Below, in pieces: positions 11,845-23,652 of a DNA stretch of 64,000 nucleotides. The stretch is from Endocalyx cinctus (taxonomy: Eukaryota; Ascomycota; Sordariomycetes; Amphisphaeriales; Apiosporaceae). A program made the position numbers and the translations under genes. Each line of letters begins with the position of its first letter. The stretch's first letter is position 1. The stretch lies in NCBI GenBank assembly GCA_001600455.1, contig BCKC01000004.1, positions 496,001 through 560,000 of the forward strand, read 5' to 3'. The notes beneath the pieces were generated by a model. It ran no database searches, was not told where the DNA came from, and saw nothing but the letters and a program-made list of their open reading frames with translations.

Positions 11845-12330
11845 TTACGGTATTGCAGTGGTGTGTGTATTACAGCAAAGAAAGAAATTTATTAAGGCTC
11901 TCATTTGCTTTTGTCTCTAAAAAGGAGCTGGTGCCAATCTTACTGCTATTGATGGTGATACAGCGATGTGTGCTGCAGCATTTATGGTTCATAAAGATGG
12001 CAGAGTACCTCATTTCTGAAATAATTTACAGAAACCTGGCGGGTGGATAATCTAGTACAGCTCTAGGTACTGCTATAACTATTAGACAAACATAAATTAG
12101 AATATCTGACTGCCTGATAAGCCAAGGCACCGAATTGGATGTGACAAGAGGATGATAACTATGGGACGGCTTTATAGGAGAAAGGAAGAAGCTCGATTAG
12201 TACTTGATAAGGGTGTATGTAGGCAGATGTTAACGACTGGGAATGCAATCTTGGAATTATTTACAGCTTGCCATATTTCAGATGGGAAAAGGGAATGTTC
12301 TGAAATAACGCTGTCACTTCTCCCAGGTAC
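11845..12330 (+). pseudogene. Ankyrin-repeat gene relic, frameshifted
   Basis: Pieces of ankyrin-repeat coding sequence are readable but lie in different frames. TVLQWCVYYSKERNLLRL (about 11848-11900) is followed, after a frame change, by KGAGANLTAIDGDTAMCAAA (about 11920-11980). Further on, EARLVLDKG is followed by ADVN in another frame, then GNAILELFTACH. No intact open frame links them, so this is a decayed fragment rather than a gene. It follows the early stop of the repeat-domain gene so closely that a rearrangement may have joined them. Confidence 0.6.
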
Positions 12331-12846
12331 GTATTACTACTGCCTTAAGCAGATTGTAAGGTGCCTGATAGGGTTGGAGGCTGTCATCTCCACTTTTCAC
12401 CGATGGATCATCACAGTTTCAAAAGCACCGGTCAAGAAGGATTGACTTTGCTACAGATACGGAGAATAATGACATACCTCTCCGGTTATCTCTCACATCG
12501 AAGGAAGAAATAAAATATTAGCTTATTCCTATTGAATAAGTCAAATATGAAAAATTACCCCACCATACCATATGATTGATTATATGTTCTGACCAGCTGA
12601 AATATCGTCTGCCCAGCTTTACATATGGGAACTTGGTACAATTTTCCACCAATGGGCAAACACTATATAATTTCGTGAAGGTATATATGATGTATTTAGA
12701 TTACAGTAGATAGATGAATGCAGAAGATATAGATATAGAAATATTTAAATATTCAATCGCATCTCTCTTCTTTGCGATATATATCCAATCTCTAAAATTC
12801 AAGCTTCAACTCCGATTAGTTAGACATTACAAACGCATCACACAAA
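12331..12846. other. Intergenic region upstream of the PEBP gene
   Basis: About 500 bp, AT-rich, with no supported gene. It holds the promoter of the gene starting at 12847. Confidence 0.5.
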
Positions 12847-13555
12847 ATGTCAACCACCGACCTCCTCCTCCCCTCCCTGCAAACCGCGTCCCTACACCCC
12901 GGCCCCGCTAGCCCGCTCATCCCCGCAAACTTCGCCCCCAGCGTCTCCCTCTCCGTATCCTACGGGAATAAACCCTTGTCCCTGGGAACGTTTTTTCGCT
13001 CGAGCGAATGTTCCGCGCCTCCCACGTTTTCTCTTGCCCCTAACGAAGACAAGGGCGACGAGAAAGAAAGAACGTACACCCTCATCTTGACCGACCCGGA
13101 CGCCCCCACGCCCGACGATCCCAAATTCGCGTTTTGGCGACATTGGGTCGTTGGCGGTATTAAGGTTTCGGGCGAAGATAAGGGAGCGGCGTTGACCGCG
13201 TATTTAGGTCCGGGTCCTAAGGATGAGTAAGCGTGGTTCTCTCCCCCTATTCCCCGTTCCATACTGCGTCCCAATTCTTTTTTCTTTTCTCTTTTTTTCT
13301 AATAATAATAATAATAATAAATTGCTAACTCTTACTAAAAAAAAAAGTTCGAAACCTCACCGGTACCTCTTTCTACTTTACCGTGAGCCCGTGGGTGTAT
13401 CGCTAGCATCGACTCTGACGAAAGAGGATGTTGGCGGTGAAGAGTTCGTGCAGAGACGGTCGTTCAAGCCGGCCGAATTTGCGGAGAGGCACGGTTTGGA
13501 GCTAGTCGGCATGAATTGGATGCTGTGTGCTGGGGACGGATGGAAGGAGGAATAG
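12847..13555 (+). CDS. PEBP-family protein (carboxypeptidase Y inhibitor/TFS1-like)
   Basis: Exons 12847-13226 and 13348-13555 give 195 residues. Both PEBP signatures are present: the ligand-pocket DPDAPTPDDP segment with FWRHWVVGG just after it, and, across the intron, KPHRYLFLLYREP. The intron donor GTAAGC splits a Gly-Pro-Gly-Pro-Lys-Asp turn and the acceptor follows a poly-A run. Length is normal for fungal cytosolic PEBP proteins such as Tfs1, which binds anionic phospholipid and inhibits carboxypeptidase Y and Ras-GAP in yeast. There is no signal peptide. Whether this copy inhibits a peptidase cannot be read from sequence. Confidence 0.93.
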
Positions 13556-14057
13556 ATATCGAATTAAATGAAAATAGATAAAAGGAGGATAATCAAATAA
13601 AAATGAAAACGTATACAGTAAATAATGTCTAACGTCTAACAACAATAGCAGTTCAAAGACAGTTTCATCGTCGTCGTCGTCATCAATACCATTACCATTT
13701 CATCGTTAACTTAACATTACGTATTGTTACAGGTCCGAATTGTGTGTTCGCTTACCCTCTTCCGCACACATATATCCATCCGTCACTGACACCATGCCAT
13801 CCAACCTATCATCATGTGTATTACTAAGTGAAAGAAGGTTTCACTTTACCGTGAATTCGCTCTATCCCATCAGTAATAAAGTTCAAATGAACATCTTCCC
13901 CGTAGGAAGAAAAAAAAAAATGGACAGGATTACAATGTCGCCAAAACAATTCTCCTTAAATCTCAAAATTTCAAAAGAAACGTCGGCGCTTGGGACTGAC
14001 TCCACGACCAAGTTTTTTCAGTCCTAGTCCTCCTCTTTCATATTCTTTATTAGATGC
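13556..14057. other. Convergent 3' regions of the PEBP and OSBP genes
   Basis: About 500 bp between two convergent genes, with a short GTC/GTT-type trinucleotide stretch near 13668-13685. No gene seen. Confidence 0.5.
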
Positions 14058-15451
14058 CTAATCCTGACCCAAGAATTCCTTCGCAATCTTAGCCTTTTCC
14101 TCGTCAGTCAGCTCGGGGGCCGCGCGAGCCTTCTCAGCCTTTTCGGGGTCGAAATGCCAGAACCCGCCCGTCTTGTCCGCGTCGCCGTCGGAGCTAAGAC
14201 CTACGTTCTGGCACAGGTCGACAAAGATGGCGTCCTGCTCCCCTTCACCGAGCTTCTTGAAGTATCTCCTCTCGTACTCGCGCCCCTCCTCCCGCTCCTT
14301 GCGGCGCATCGCTCTCTGGGCCTCCTCGATCTTGGTTTTTTCCTTGGCCACGAAGTCGAGGTCACCTTTGAGGATGCCGGCGGCGACGTTGGCCCAGGCG
14401 CGTCGTGTCTCCAACGGGTGCTGCTTCTCGAGGGGTGCCACCTCGAGCTTCTTTTTGGGCTTCTCGGCGTGGTCCCACGTGTCGACTAGCGTCTTGGAGG
14501 AGTTGTGCTTCGCCGGGCCCCGGTGGACCTCGAACGACTTGTTCCACTGGCCCACGCAGTTGTATAGGACCTCCTTCTCCTTGCCCGTCGGGTACAGCAC
14601 CGCCGTAAACGAGTTCTTCTTCCCGCTAAGCCACCCTTTCCCGCTATAGTCGATCTTGGCCGTAAATCCGCTCGAGGACGTGATGTATGACGCGCTGTTG
14701 AGCTCGATGAAGGGCGATCCAAAGAGGAGACCCTCGACGTGCATGGATGGTAGCGTTATGACGAACGAGTCTACCTCTCCCGGTTTGTCGGGGATCGGGA
14801 CGGTAAGCGTAGCATGACCGATCTGCTTGATATGAATCGTCTTCGCAAAACTGGCCTTCTGTGCATTGTAACCTTGTAGTATGACATTCGAATCCTTGTT
14901 GATTATGGCATACGCGGTCGCCGGTGGGTGGTGGCTATATTATACAGTCAGCATGTAATCACCTGCAGTTGGGGTAGTTATATTGATGCATATTACTTAC
15001 CTGACCTGCTCACTAATCAACTCGGTGGTGCCCGACTCATCCTCCCATTTACCCAGGAACAGCTCTCCTAAGAAAGGGTTGAGAGGTTTCTTCTCGTTAC
15101 CATGCTGGTCGCTACGACTTGCGTAGTGTTGCTTAAGCGTGGATACAAACCACTTCAAGACCAGCAAAGCTCTCAAAGTGGGGTCCTTCTCTTTAGAAGC
15201 GGCCACGAAGGCTGCGGGGTGTTCACTCCAGTAAGAGCTATATTCTGTAAGACTTGTGGGCGAAAGGATAAAGGGCGGTGCGGTAAGAGAGGACAGATCC
15301 CCGTTGAAGCTAGAAATAGACTATGAATAATATAAAACGGTTATATTAGCAAGATGAATGCCATTCAATAAGTAGCGATAAATTATTCGGCACTCACCTT
15401 GACGAAAGAAGTCCAGCTAGCGCCGCTGGCTTGAGGGTTAGGTTCCGACAT
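14058..15451 (-). CDS. Oxysterol-binding protein, Kes1/Osh4 type
   Basis: Exons 15451-15398, 15320-15001 and 14934-14058 give 416 residues. The fold-defining ORD signatures are visible: [17 protein letters not shown] near the lid, [10 protein letters not shown], and the family motif EQVSHHPP, rebuilt exactly across the second intron. The protein is the short class, without PH or ankyrin domains, like yeast Kes1/Osh4, a cytosolic sterol/PI4P exchanger acting at ER-Golgi contacts. The C-terminal half contains the expected charged helix rich in [14 protein letters not shown] and ends in KEFLGQD. Start is the first Met of a short exon; the fungal-typical [18 protein letters not shown] supports it. 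Nothing looks broken. Confidence 0.95.
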
Positions 15452-17083
15452 TTCTTTGGGGGTGATTATTCAAAAGTTTTAATAAGAAAAAAAAAAGGTA
15501 GAAGAAACCGATATGATGATATCGGATAGGAAATCAAGTTAAATTTAAAGAATACGGGGTATGTTGATCAATACGGAATATTTTGATGTTGAACAAGGCC
15601 GTTGCTGGGTAGAAAAAAGAAGACTCGGGAATGATTTTAGTTTGGTTGGATTGGCGTATGAAAATGACGTCAAAGATTATACCAAATAAGTTTAGAGGAA
15701 GCAATAAATGGATTTTTAAGCGTATTAGAAAACAGTTAGTTGTATTGTGAAATATAGCGAATAAAGGGGAAATTCTCAAATTTAAAAGAAGCGAAAGCAA
15801 TAAATACGTTTTAGCATGTGAGGAAAAAGAAAATGAAGTTATATTAATAGTCTCCAGTTCATAGAACGGGATTCGTGCACGCGAGTGATGGTCCACGGGT
15901 ACGGTCGAATTTGTATGTGTGGAAATTCGCATACGGAATTGACAAATTTTGACGTCAAATCGCAATTATCCCTGTTTTCCAAACTGGTTTATTTTCTTAA
16001 AGGTAGCAAATATGCCTCTATACATAAATATAATATGGTTATTTACTTATCGATAAAGATTAAATATAAGACCTTAACTGCTTAAGATCTATTCGATCTA
16101 CTATAGACCTACAAGTATGTAGCTCTGGTAGGTCAAGAGGTTACATCTTTATTTGCAGTATTTATCATCGTCGTATTTATTTGTATTATAATATCCATCA
16201 GCTGCGGAATGTTCTATTTTTTTCCCCTTTATTAATGCACGGAATCACATGTCTCTTTCGGAATATGTCTGTCTGTGTACCATGTACTCTTAAAGAGTTT
16301 AAAAGCTTGAACCTTTTGTGATCATTGAATTCTAATTATTCTAATACCCCCCCCCCCCCTATCTTTTACTAACTCACGCGCCCAATTTCTACTAATAGTT
16401 TAGTTGAGAATGTTAATCAACTAGCGCATATAGTCAGTCATAACGGCTTGCCGCATAACCAATTTCATATGATCAGAAGATACGACGTAAATAAATCACC
16501 ATTGTCTACCCGTGAATACAGTTCCTGACGTTTCATTGAATCCAATATTTACTTACTACCATGCTGTACTTCTCCTTGAATTTCTTACTCGTAATCATAT
16601 ATACTTTGATTCATAAAAATGTTTCCGCCCCAACGCCCACGAGTTCGTTTCCGTGAGGCTGTGACTATTATCAAATGACAAATGATTACAACGTCTTCTC
16701 ACATAAAGATTGTTCAGCCAATACTTTCACGTTGTTCTCTGATCAGAATTATATTTGGTTCTCGATTTGATATTAGCAATTATCAATATCCACCTAAACT
16801 GACGATACCCGATAATCATCACTTGGAAAACTTCCAGTTAGGAGATATCGTCCTGTGCGTTTCTGAACCCTTGGAAAAAAAAAAGCATACGATCCCTAAA
16901 AACCCATAAGAATCTATTTGCCTTGAACGTCCATTTTAACCCCACGCCAGTAACGCCATTTCCCCGTGTTGTTTTTTCGGATACATATATCTAGATATAT
17001 ATACACGCATATGTTATATGATGAAATAACGATAAAAAAAAAAGAGAAGCAGAGACAAGAAAAAATGTCGGCCACACGGGTAC
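15452..17083. other. AT-rich intergenic stretch
   Basis: About 1.6 kb between the starts and ends of two minus-strand genes. It contains a 13-nt C run (16347-16359), unusual in AT-rich DNA. Open frames are short and motif-free; no gene supported. Confidence 0.5.
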
Positions 17084-18538
17084 TCAGGAAGGTTTATGGC
17101 AGCTATCTTCTAAGCTCTGCCCGAGTTTACCATTAATACCCGAAAACCGACCCTCGGCCAAATCTCCGACGATGGCCCAGGGGGCGTACGTGCACTGCTT
17201 ACTGCCCGGGTCATATACCCAGGCTAGACATTGTGAAGAATGTCTGTTGCATATTTTGAGGCAGTCCTCGTCCGACTCGACGTGGTTAGTCGTTACGCTC
17301 GACTCGTCCAGCCTTCCTACGTAATCCATATTCTCTCGGATCGGCTGGCTGACGAAAGACGACCACTCGGGAGTGCCGTAGATCTGTCTCATCGATCTCC
17401 AGAATACCGGCTTGTCAAACCCGGCGAAAGTGGTGCCCGCTCGCTCCATATTCTCCGGGTTACCGAGGCCGTGGAAAGAAACCAGCGGTAGGCAAAACCG
17501 GTCAACCCACATCCGCGTCATCTCCGGAGACTCTCCGTTGAACATGCGTCGGTACGTCTCATCCAGATAAATTCCAGCTTTCATCATCGTCGTCGAGAGC
17601 AGCTTATCGCCAAATATCGCCGTGGGTGACTCCAAGTGCGCTTGTGAGACTACCTTCGGATAGCTGTCGTAGAGCTTGCTGAGAGCAGCGCCAGAGAGGA
17701 AGATCGAGGAACCGCCGTGAGGGAAACGTCCCTTGTAATCACCTACGGGATTACCGAGAAACTGCGGGTAGCCATAGTTTAGGTGACCTAGTAGCATGCT
17801 CATGGATGACTTGATGATATAGCTATCATCGTCTATCAGCAGATACCACTTCTTCTTCGGCATCGTACGCCAGGCATATTCGAGGCCGGGGATGAACTAG
17901 GGTAATTTGTTAGGTTAGTCCACCAGTCAATAGCAAATTTTGGTGTCGGGGTATCCAACCTTCATGGCGTCCAGTTCCCAGCCGATCTGCTTCCCCACCA
18001 TGTCGGAGAGCATCCATTCCTCCGCCTCGACAGCTTCAACCAGGTTCTTGTATTTATGCACGCGTTCGAGGTGCAGTGTTTCATTCATAACGCCTCTTCT
18101 AATGTTCCATCCGATTATGTCAACCACGGGCACCTTCTTGCCATTGCCCAGAGTATAATTCAGCTGATCTTTCGTAGGAGGGAAATCTTGGATGACGAGG
18201 GTGTCGGCGAAGAAAGTTTCGTTACTTAAAGCCTCGAGGGCAGAGGGCACGCGGCCCTTGGTGCCAAAGCCCGTCTTCAGGATCACGCCAACCTCATTGT
18301 TCACGTCTATCGGGTATCGCTGCTTTTTAAATAGCCATGTATCGGTGGGATAATTCGCTTGGACGTAATTTTCGACAACGTTATGCTGGAATCGCACAAA
18401 CGATCTCGCTCGGCTGTCGTTAGGTGAAAGAATGTACACGAAGAATAGCGAGACGAGAGCACCTATCAATATTTTCTGCGGTCGTGTGAGGCGCTTTTGG
18501 AAGGAGCGCATTGTTGAATAATGTTCGAACGAGCCCAT
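17084..18538 (-). CDS. Type II membrane glycosyltransferase, GT31/fringe-like, with PAN/apple-like tail
   Basis: Exons 18538-17960 and 17896-17084 give 463 residues. A short cytosolic N-terminus precedes one membrane anchor (about residues 24-42, ILIGALVSLFFVYIL), the layout of a Golgi type II enzyme. The donor-binding DxD-type motif is in KKKWYLLIDDDSYI, followed by GNPVGD and PHGGSSIFLSG, typical of fungal fringe/GT31-like transferases. The C-terminus has a cysteine-containing segment (DEDCLKICNRHSSQCLAWVY...CTYAPW) resembling a PAN/apple module, often seen on secreted or Golgi fungal proteins. Acceptor and sugar are unknown. The intron is 63 nt and restores FIPGLEYAWRTMPKKKW before the active site. 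Confidence 0.88.
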
Positions 18539-19411
18539 ACTATAGGTTTTCGATATTTTATCGCACGTCAGGTTTCGCGATAGGAAGGATAGGCGAATTT
18601 AATATCATCTAGATTCCCGATGTCAAACTGGGCGTTTTAATCGACGATCTATGAAATCATGCAAGCCAAGACTAGCCGACCGGGGGTTTGGGAGGGGATA
18701 CAAGCTGATGACGATCAGGCTGACGAAAGAATTGAAGAAAGAATAGAGTGAAGGAATGAAAAATTTGGTAATTATGATTTTGATTAATTGGGTATTGATG
18801 GAGAGGAAAGTAACGAACGACGATGAAACATAATAAACAATATCACTCGAGGACAGAAAGTAGAAGTTTCCTATAAGAAAAAAAAAAAAAAAAAAGGGGA
18901 AGGAAAGAAGAGCAGACAGATGGAATGTTTGGTGGAGGACTCAAGAAGTCGATCACTTACTCATATAAACATGCCGTGCAGCCATACTACAGTGCATTTT
19001 GTAAATATAACTGATCAACACAATCTGTTTGAACAGTTAAACCAAGTCGAAACTTGGAATTGAATAATGGATAATGGATAATAACATGGAACGAGTCACC
19101 CTAGCAGCCTAGCAGCCTAGAAGCCCAGAAGCCCTGGCGGCGGTAGTTTTCTACAAGGAACATGTTTTTTAGTGTTAATAAGTACCTATGGTTTAAGTAC
19201 ATTACGGTATAGTTACTTACTTATTACAGTACATTCCCACTACACCTATATTAATCTAATCACCCACAATCACCATCACCTAGCCTTAGCCTATCTAGTA
19301 GTGCACTTGAAGTATTGTGTGATATCCGTAGATGTATCACAATGATTGATTGACTACCCTATAAAATAGCGTTTCTTAACAAGAAATCCAGAGATATACC
19401 TACCTACCTAG

Positions 19412-19414
<3 letters not shown>

Positions 19415-19450
<36 letters not shown>
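19415..19450. repeat. (TA)n microsatellite
   Basis: Uninterrupted TA dinucleotide run of about 36 bp followed by an ATAAATATAAATATATA-like AT tract. Confidence 0.9.
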
Positions 19451-19454
<4 letters not shown>

Positions 19455-19882
19455 TAAATATATATAAAAATATAAATTCCTAGTTAATAAGTAGACCAAT
19501 CAACGTTAATGAAAACATAGTAAGTGATACAATACTCAAGTAGCAAGCAGGCACGAAAGCCCCGAAAATCCTAAAATATACAGGACTAGGTAAGAAAGTA
19601 TCAGGCCTCATGTAGCATCGGTGTATGGCTGGCTAGAACACCCTTTACAGAACGGTGTCGCGTAAGCCACAGTGTAACCGTGGGCCGGGACTTAGAGCTG
19701 CATTAGCGAGATTACTTGGTATAGGAAATAATTGGAGCAAATCTACTCGTCCACTCACATAAAACCTTTTCTTCTGTTCATGTGTTTGTTTGCTTCTGTC
19801 TAGGGAATCGATTACGCGTTAACAAAGATGTAAGCCCCCTTTAACCCCTGAACCTCAGGTGGCCCTACGTATGTACTATGTA

Positions 19883-19939
19883 CCATGCTGCCATGCTGCC
19901 ATGCTGTCATGCTGCCATGCTGTCATGCTGCCATGCTGT
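19883..19939. repeat. Octanucleotide tandem repeat (CCATGCTG, 7 copies)
   Basis: Seven head-to-tail copies of an 8-bp unit, CCATGCTG or TCATGCTG, with C and T alternating at the first position in the later copies. Confidence 0.9.
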
Positions 19940-21540
19940 ACGCAGTAGTAGGCCGATGCCTCAATAAACATATCAATGCAGAGCCTCAAACATCCTGCTC
20001 GTAAGCATATCTTCGTAAATGAATCAATAAATCGTTCAATATGCGTAATTCATCCATTCTAAAAGTCTTGGTTTTGTTTTAACTGTCTATGTTCATCTAA
20101 CTTACCGCGTAACGAGTGGGCTTTTATTTTTTTCTAATCCTTTTTCTTATTGACTGATTTATTGATTTTCTTATCTTCGAATAAGAAAGGTTCTAGATGT
20201 ACAATTAAAAATTAAAGTATGCATTGTTCCACTTTGCAAGTTAAGCTAAGCTAGGTGTATGTGGTATTTAGCCATTGTCATCTACATACCTAGGCAGTAC
20301 TCGTATTCCATCTGCCAGGATAGACCCTTCGTCTCAGTCCCTTATTTTTCATTATTTCACCAAGTCCTGTCTTCTTGTTCAGCACTACACTAGGGAATTA
20401 TTCGTTAGTAGTGGAGTTGGCTATACGAGCAGGTAACTTTCGTCGCACAGACATACGTAACGGATCTCAAAGTGCCAACTTTTTAACCTAAGTTAGTCCA
20501 CATACATCGCTTTACTTGAAATAGGTGAAAAATACAGTCCCCATCTTTCTTAGACTTTACCTTTCTATATATATACTACATATGTATACCAAATATGAGG
20601 GACCCCATCGTTCATGTCAAGATCAATGCCCGAGATACTTGCCTATTTCGTGGGGTTTCCCGTCAACGTGTCCCCATCATCAAGTTGACCACTATGTCGA
20701 ACTCAGTGTGGGGAGAATACGTTTCTAGTCCTTACTGTGTGTATTGTATGCTGAGATGTATGTTCTGGTAAAGCCTCGACAATAAGACCACATAAATCTT
20801 CAATGCAGACCCTTAAAATCGGACCGAAGCTTACACTAATTTGTTTCGTACCGTTTTAGTCCCGTACGTAAAGTAAAGGCTTCGCCGGTAAAACTGATAT
20901 TTTCTTTTTTTTCTTCTGCCCCGCAAGTAGAAAATCGGTTATCGGAGCCGAATTTATTGACGAGTGATTGAAGCAGCTAACCTCCAATTAACCCAAGCCA
21001 GCGCACTGACAACACCACCCAACTCCCAATGGATCCATCCGGGCCATTACTGGAAACCGTTTAAAAAGTCACGTGGATCGAGGTAACTTCATGTGCTCAG
21101 CAACGAGAAAACGTGCCAAATGACTTCAATAGTATTACAACTTGGCAGTATATGCCGACAATTAAGTTATTAATGACCAATGAGATTACCATGAAATCGG
21201 ATGCTATCTTCGGGCCGAGAAATGTTAGTATTGCCAACGTCATGAGCCGGTTTTATTTCTTTCAAGCATAACAAGTAACTAGGTAATATATTAGACCGTA
21301 TCGCAAACAAGAACACTCAAAACTAATCGTATGATTGAACTCATTCTCGCCTTTAGTCTGGAATGAAACATTAAATTCTCTTTCCGAAGCAGTTAGTCAC
21401 AACTTCGGATGAGTATTGATTACATTATCATGTATCTACGTTAATTACTTGCATACTTATCACTGCCATCCAAGCAGCCTAAATGTGATGTAATATCTAT
21501 GAGGTTCCCGCCTTAAAAATAGAACGCGGAAGCTAGAATT

Positions 21541-21580
21541 TACTACTACTACTACTACTACTACTACTATTATTATTATT
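21541..21580. repeat. (ACT)n then (ATT)n microsatellite
   Basis: Trinucleotide run of TAC/ACT units passing into ATT units, about 40 bp. Confidence 0.9.
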
Positions 21581-22419
21581 GACCTCCCGTCATCAGGAAC
21601 CCGAGTATCTTGTCAACGTTATGATTCAGGTAGTACAATATAGCCGAAATACCCACGACAATCAGACTGAACCAATGATATCCTAACCCCCCTCCACCCG
21701 CCGGCAGGCTGCGTTCCTAAGACAGAAACGTTCAGAAATCTAGTCTTTTTGTTGAATTCTCCTCTAAGTGATACTAAGAGTAGCCCAAAATTTATACTTA
21801 ATTCCACACAACTTTTAACATATTAGACCGCATGATCAATTCCGGGATGCGAATGTGCTTATCAATCCGATTTATAAGTGATAAAACCCTTTTTCAGTAT
21901 CGCCTCCTCACGAAGGCGTCATTAACTGGAATCAGGTTTTACTCCTTCATGGCAGAGCTGAAATCAGCTGGGGGTTCTTTGAAAAAGAGGATTGCGGCGT
22001 CGACTTGACTTCTTATAATAATTAAAGCTCAAATATCTATCCCCGCCAAATCCTCACGTAAGCCTTTTTTTTTCGTATCACGTAAAGGCGCGTTTTGATA
22101 AATAGATCGCATCCATAGATCCAAAAACTTCAATCTCAGATAAGTAATAATCATGCAGATGCGGCGGCGCTTGACTTGTATTAGTTGTAGGAGGTCAGGG
22201 GTGATCAGTCAGCCTAGATAAACTTGAGTGTATATCAGTTCCCACGTAAGTTTCCGAAATATACGATATGAACTAATTCTGTCCATTCTCCGTGCCGCAA
22301 TCAAAAAGGATGCACGAAGGAATAAAAATCCAAGTATTTCCTCACGGCGGTATATTGTACGTGAGCTGAGATCCGGCTAACCACTCAGAGATGCCATAAT
22401 ATTTAGCTACCCTGAAAAG

Positions 22420-22442
22420 TATATATATATATATATATATAT
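22420..22442. repeat. (TA)n microsatellite
   Basis: AT dinucleotide run of about 23 bp, roughly 480 bp upstream of the small secreted gene at 22927. Confidence 0.85.
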
Positions 22443-22773
22443 TCCTAGGGGTATAAGAGTATAGGCGCTATTTAAGCCTTGTCAAAAGGTTTAGTCGTGA
22501 TACAGTCCAGGAATATGAGGTGATATTGCCGTCTGTAAGTGGACATAAGTCTCGAGCTGAGTTGAAAGCTAAAATATCAAAACCAAAAAGAAAACATTGA
22601 TACGTGGTTTGAAGATTTTTATTTACTATTTCTGTCAACATTTAGTACTAAGTCTTGTGCTTTTTGTTAGACAGGCATGAATACTCCCAAACTTACGGTC
22701 TAGTTGGGAGAAACCTACAAGGGGGTGGAAAGGTCCCCTTTTTTTAGACAATGGATATCTGGCACCAAATAAG

Positions 22774-22780
22774 TATAAAA
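22774..22780 (+). promoter_or_regulatory. TATA-like box of the 22927 gene
   Basis: TATAAAA lies about 150 bp upstream of the start codon, the same spacing as for the small secreted gene at 5742. Confidence 0.4.
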
Positions 22781-22926
22781 AGAGGCTTTTGCTCTCTCTC
22801 TTTTCGTAAAGTCTGCTGTGATATTTCACCATAACATCTTTCCTTCGCCATTGAGACTAAAACCCTGATAAAAACTTTCAAGAAACGAATAATCAAATTC
22901 GTTGTTACACAGCTTCCCAAATCAAA

Positions 22927-23652
22927 ATGCAGCTCAAGAACTTTTTCCCCATCACTCTCCTACCAGCGCTTGTTCTCACCTTCCAGCATTCGAAAGATAT
23001 TGGAGATGGTATTTATGCCATCCGCAAGGACGAAGGCGGTATAGAGTATGCCGTGTTCTTGGGCCCCTTGAACACCACTGAACCAGATGACTCTGCCCTT
23101 AACCCTAGATTCTCGGGCTCTCATCTGGAAGCTCGGGATCAACAAGCAGTTAGTGGAATTACTTTTCTTATTTTTCCCCTTTTTCATTTTTCTAGAATAA
23201 TCAGTGAATTTCGCTTCAGAGTCGGTGGATCAGCACTGGCTTATTTGTGCTAATGACAAAATACTGTTGACCAACTAACTTGATGTACGACGACTGTAGT
23301 GTACCGACCATAATCTAAACCAGGGTGACTGCGACACCGCTGTGGCCTCTCTGAAAAATTACTGCAACTCTGGCACAAAGTATTATGATGCGAAGATGAG
23401 TTTTGTCTCTGGAGGAGTGTATGCCTACACTTGTGACTATTCCGGTGGCCAGTCCTGTTACTCGGACGAGGCTACGCAAGCTTATCAACTGATCACCGAC
23501 CAATGTGGCTTATACAAAAGCGGCTGGTATGTTACGTTCACGCACACCGCATCTCCTGAAACCATTCTAACAGTTTCCTTAGGAGGCTTTACAGTAACAA
23601 CAAGAATTACGGCTACGAATCCCTTGATCAAGGTTTCTGTGCAAACCTATAA
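22927..23652 (+). CDS. Small secreted cysteine-rich protein (164 aa) with pro-region
   Basis: Exons 22927-23148, 23324-23526 and 23583-23652 give 164 residues. The N-terminus (MQLKNFFPITLLPALVLTF) is a signal peptide. A charged region of about 50 residues without cysteine, ending near HLEARDQQ, separates it from a C-terminal domain of about 90 residues with six cysteines (GDCD, NYCN, YTCD, QSCY, DQCG, GFCA). Splicing the last 56-nt intron (GTATGT...TTAG) restores a coherent tail, WRLYSNNKNYGYESLD. The first donor is GTTAGT and is less certain. I do not recognise the family; a secreted effector-like role is possible but unproven. The Arg before DQQ could be a processing site (inference). Confidence 0.78.

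Larger units (their letters stand above)
18539..22926. other. Long AT-rich, microsatellite-bearing intergenic region
   Basis: About 4.4 kb without a supported gene. It contains a long A run near 18879-18896, several microsatellites listed separately, and tandem CTAGCAGC/CTAGAAGC-like units at about 19101-19136. No transposase-like or tRNA-like sequence was found. Confidence 0.55.

Noticed and set aside
18539..22926. Possible transposon in the long gene-poor stretch
   Set aside because: No transposase or reverse-transcriptase motif, long terminal repeat or inverted repeat could be seen; only simple repeats.
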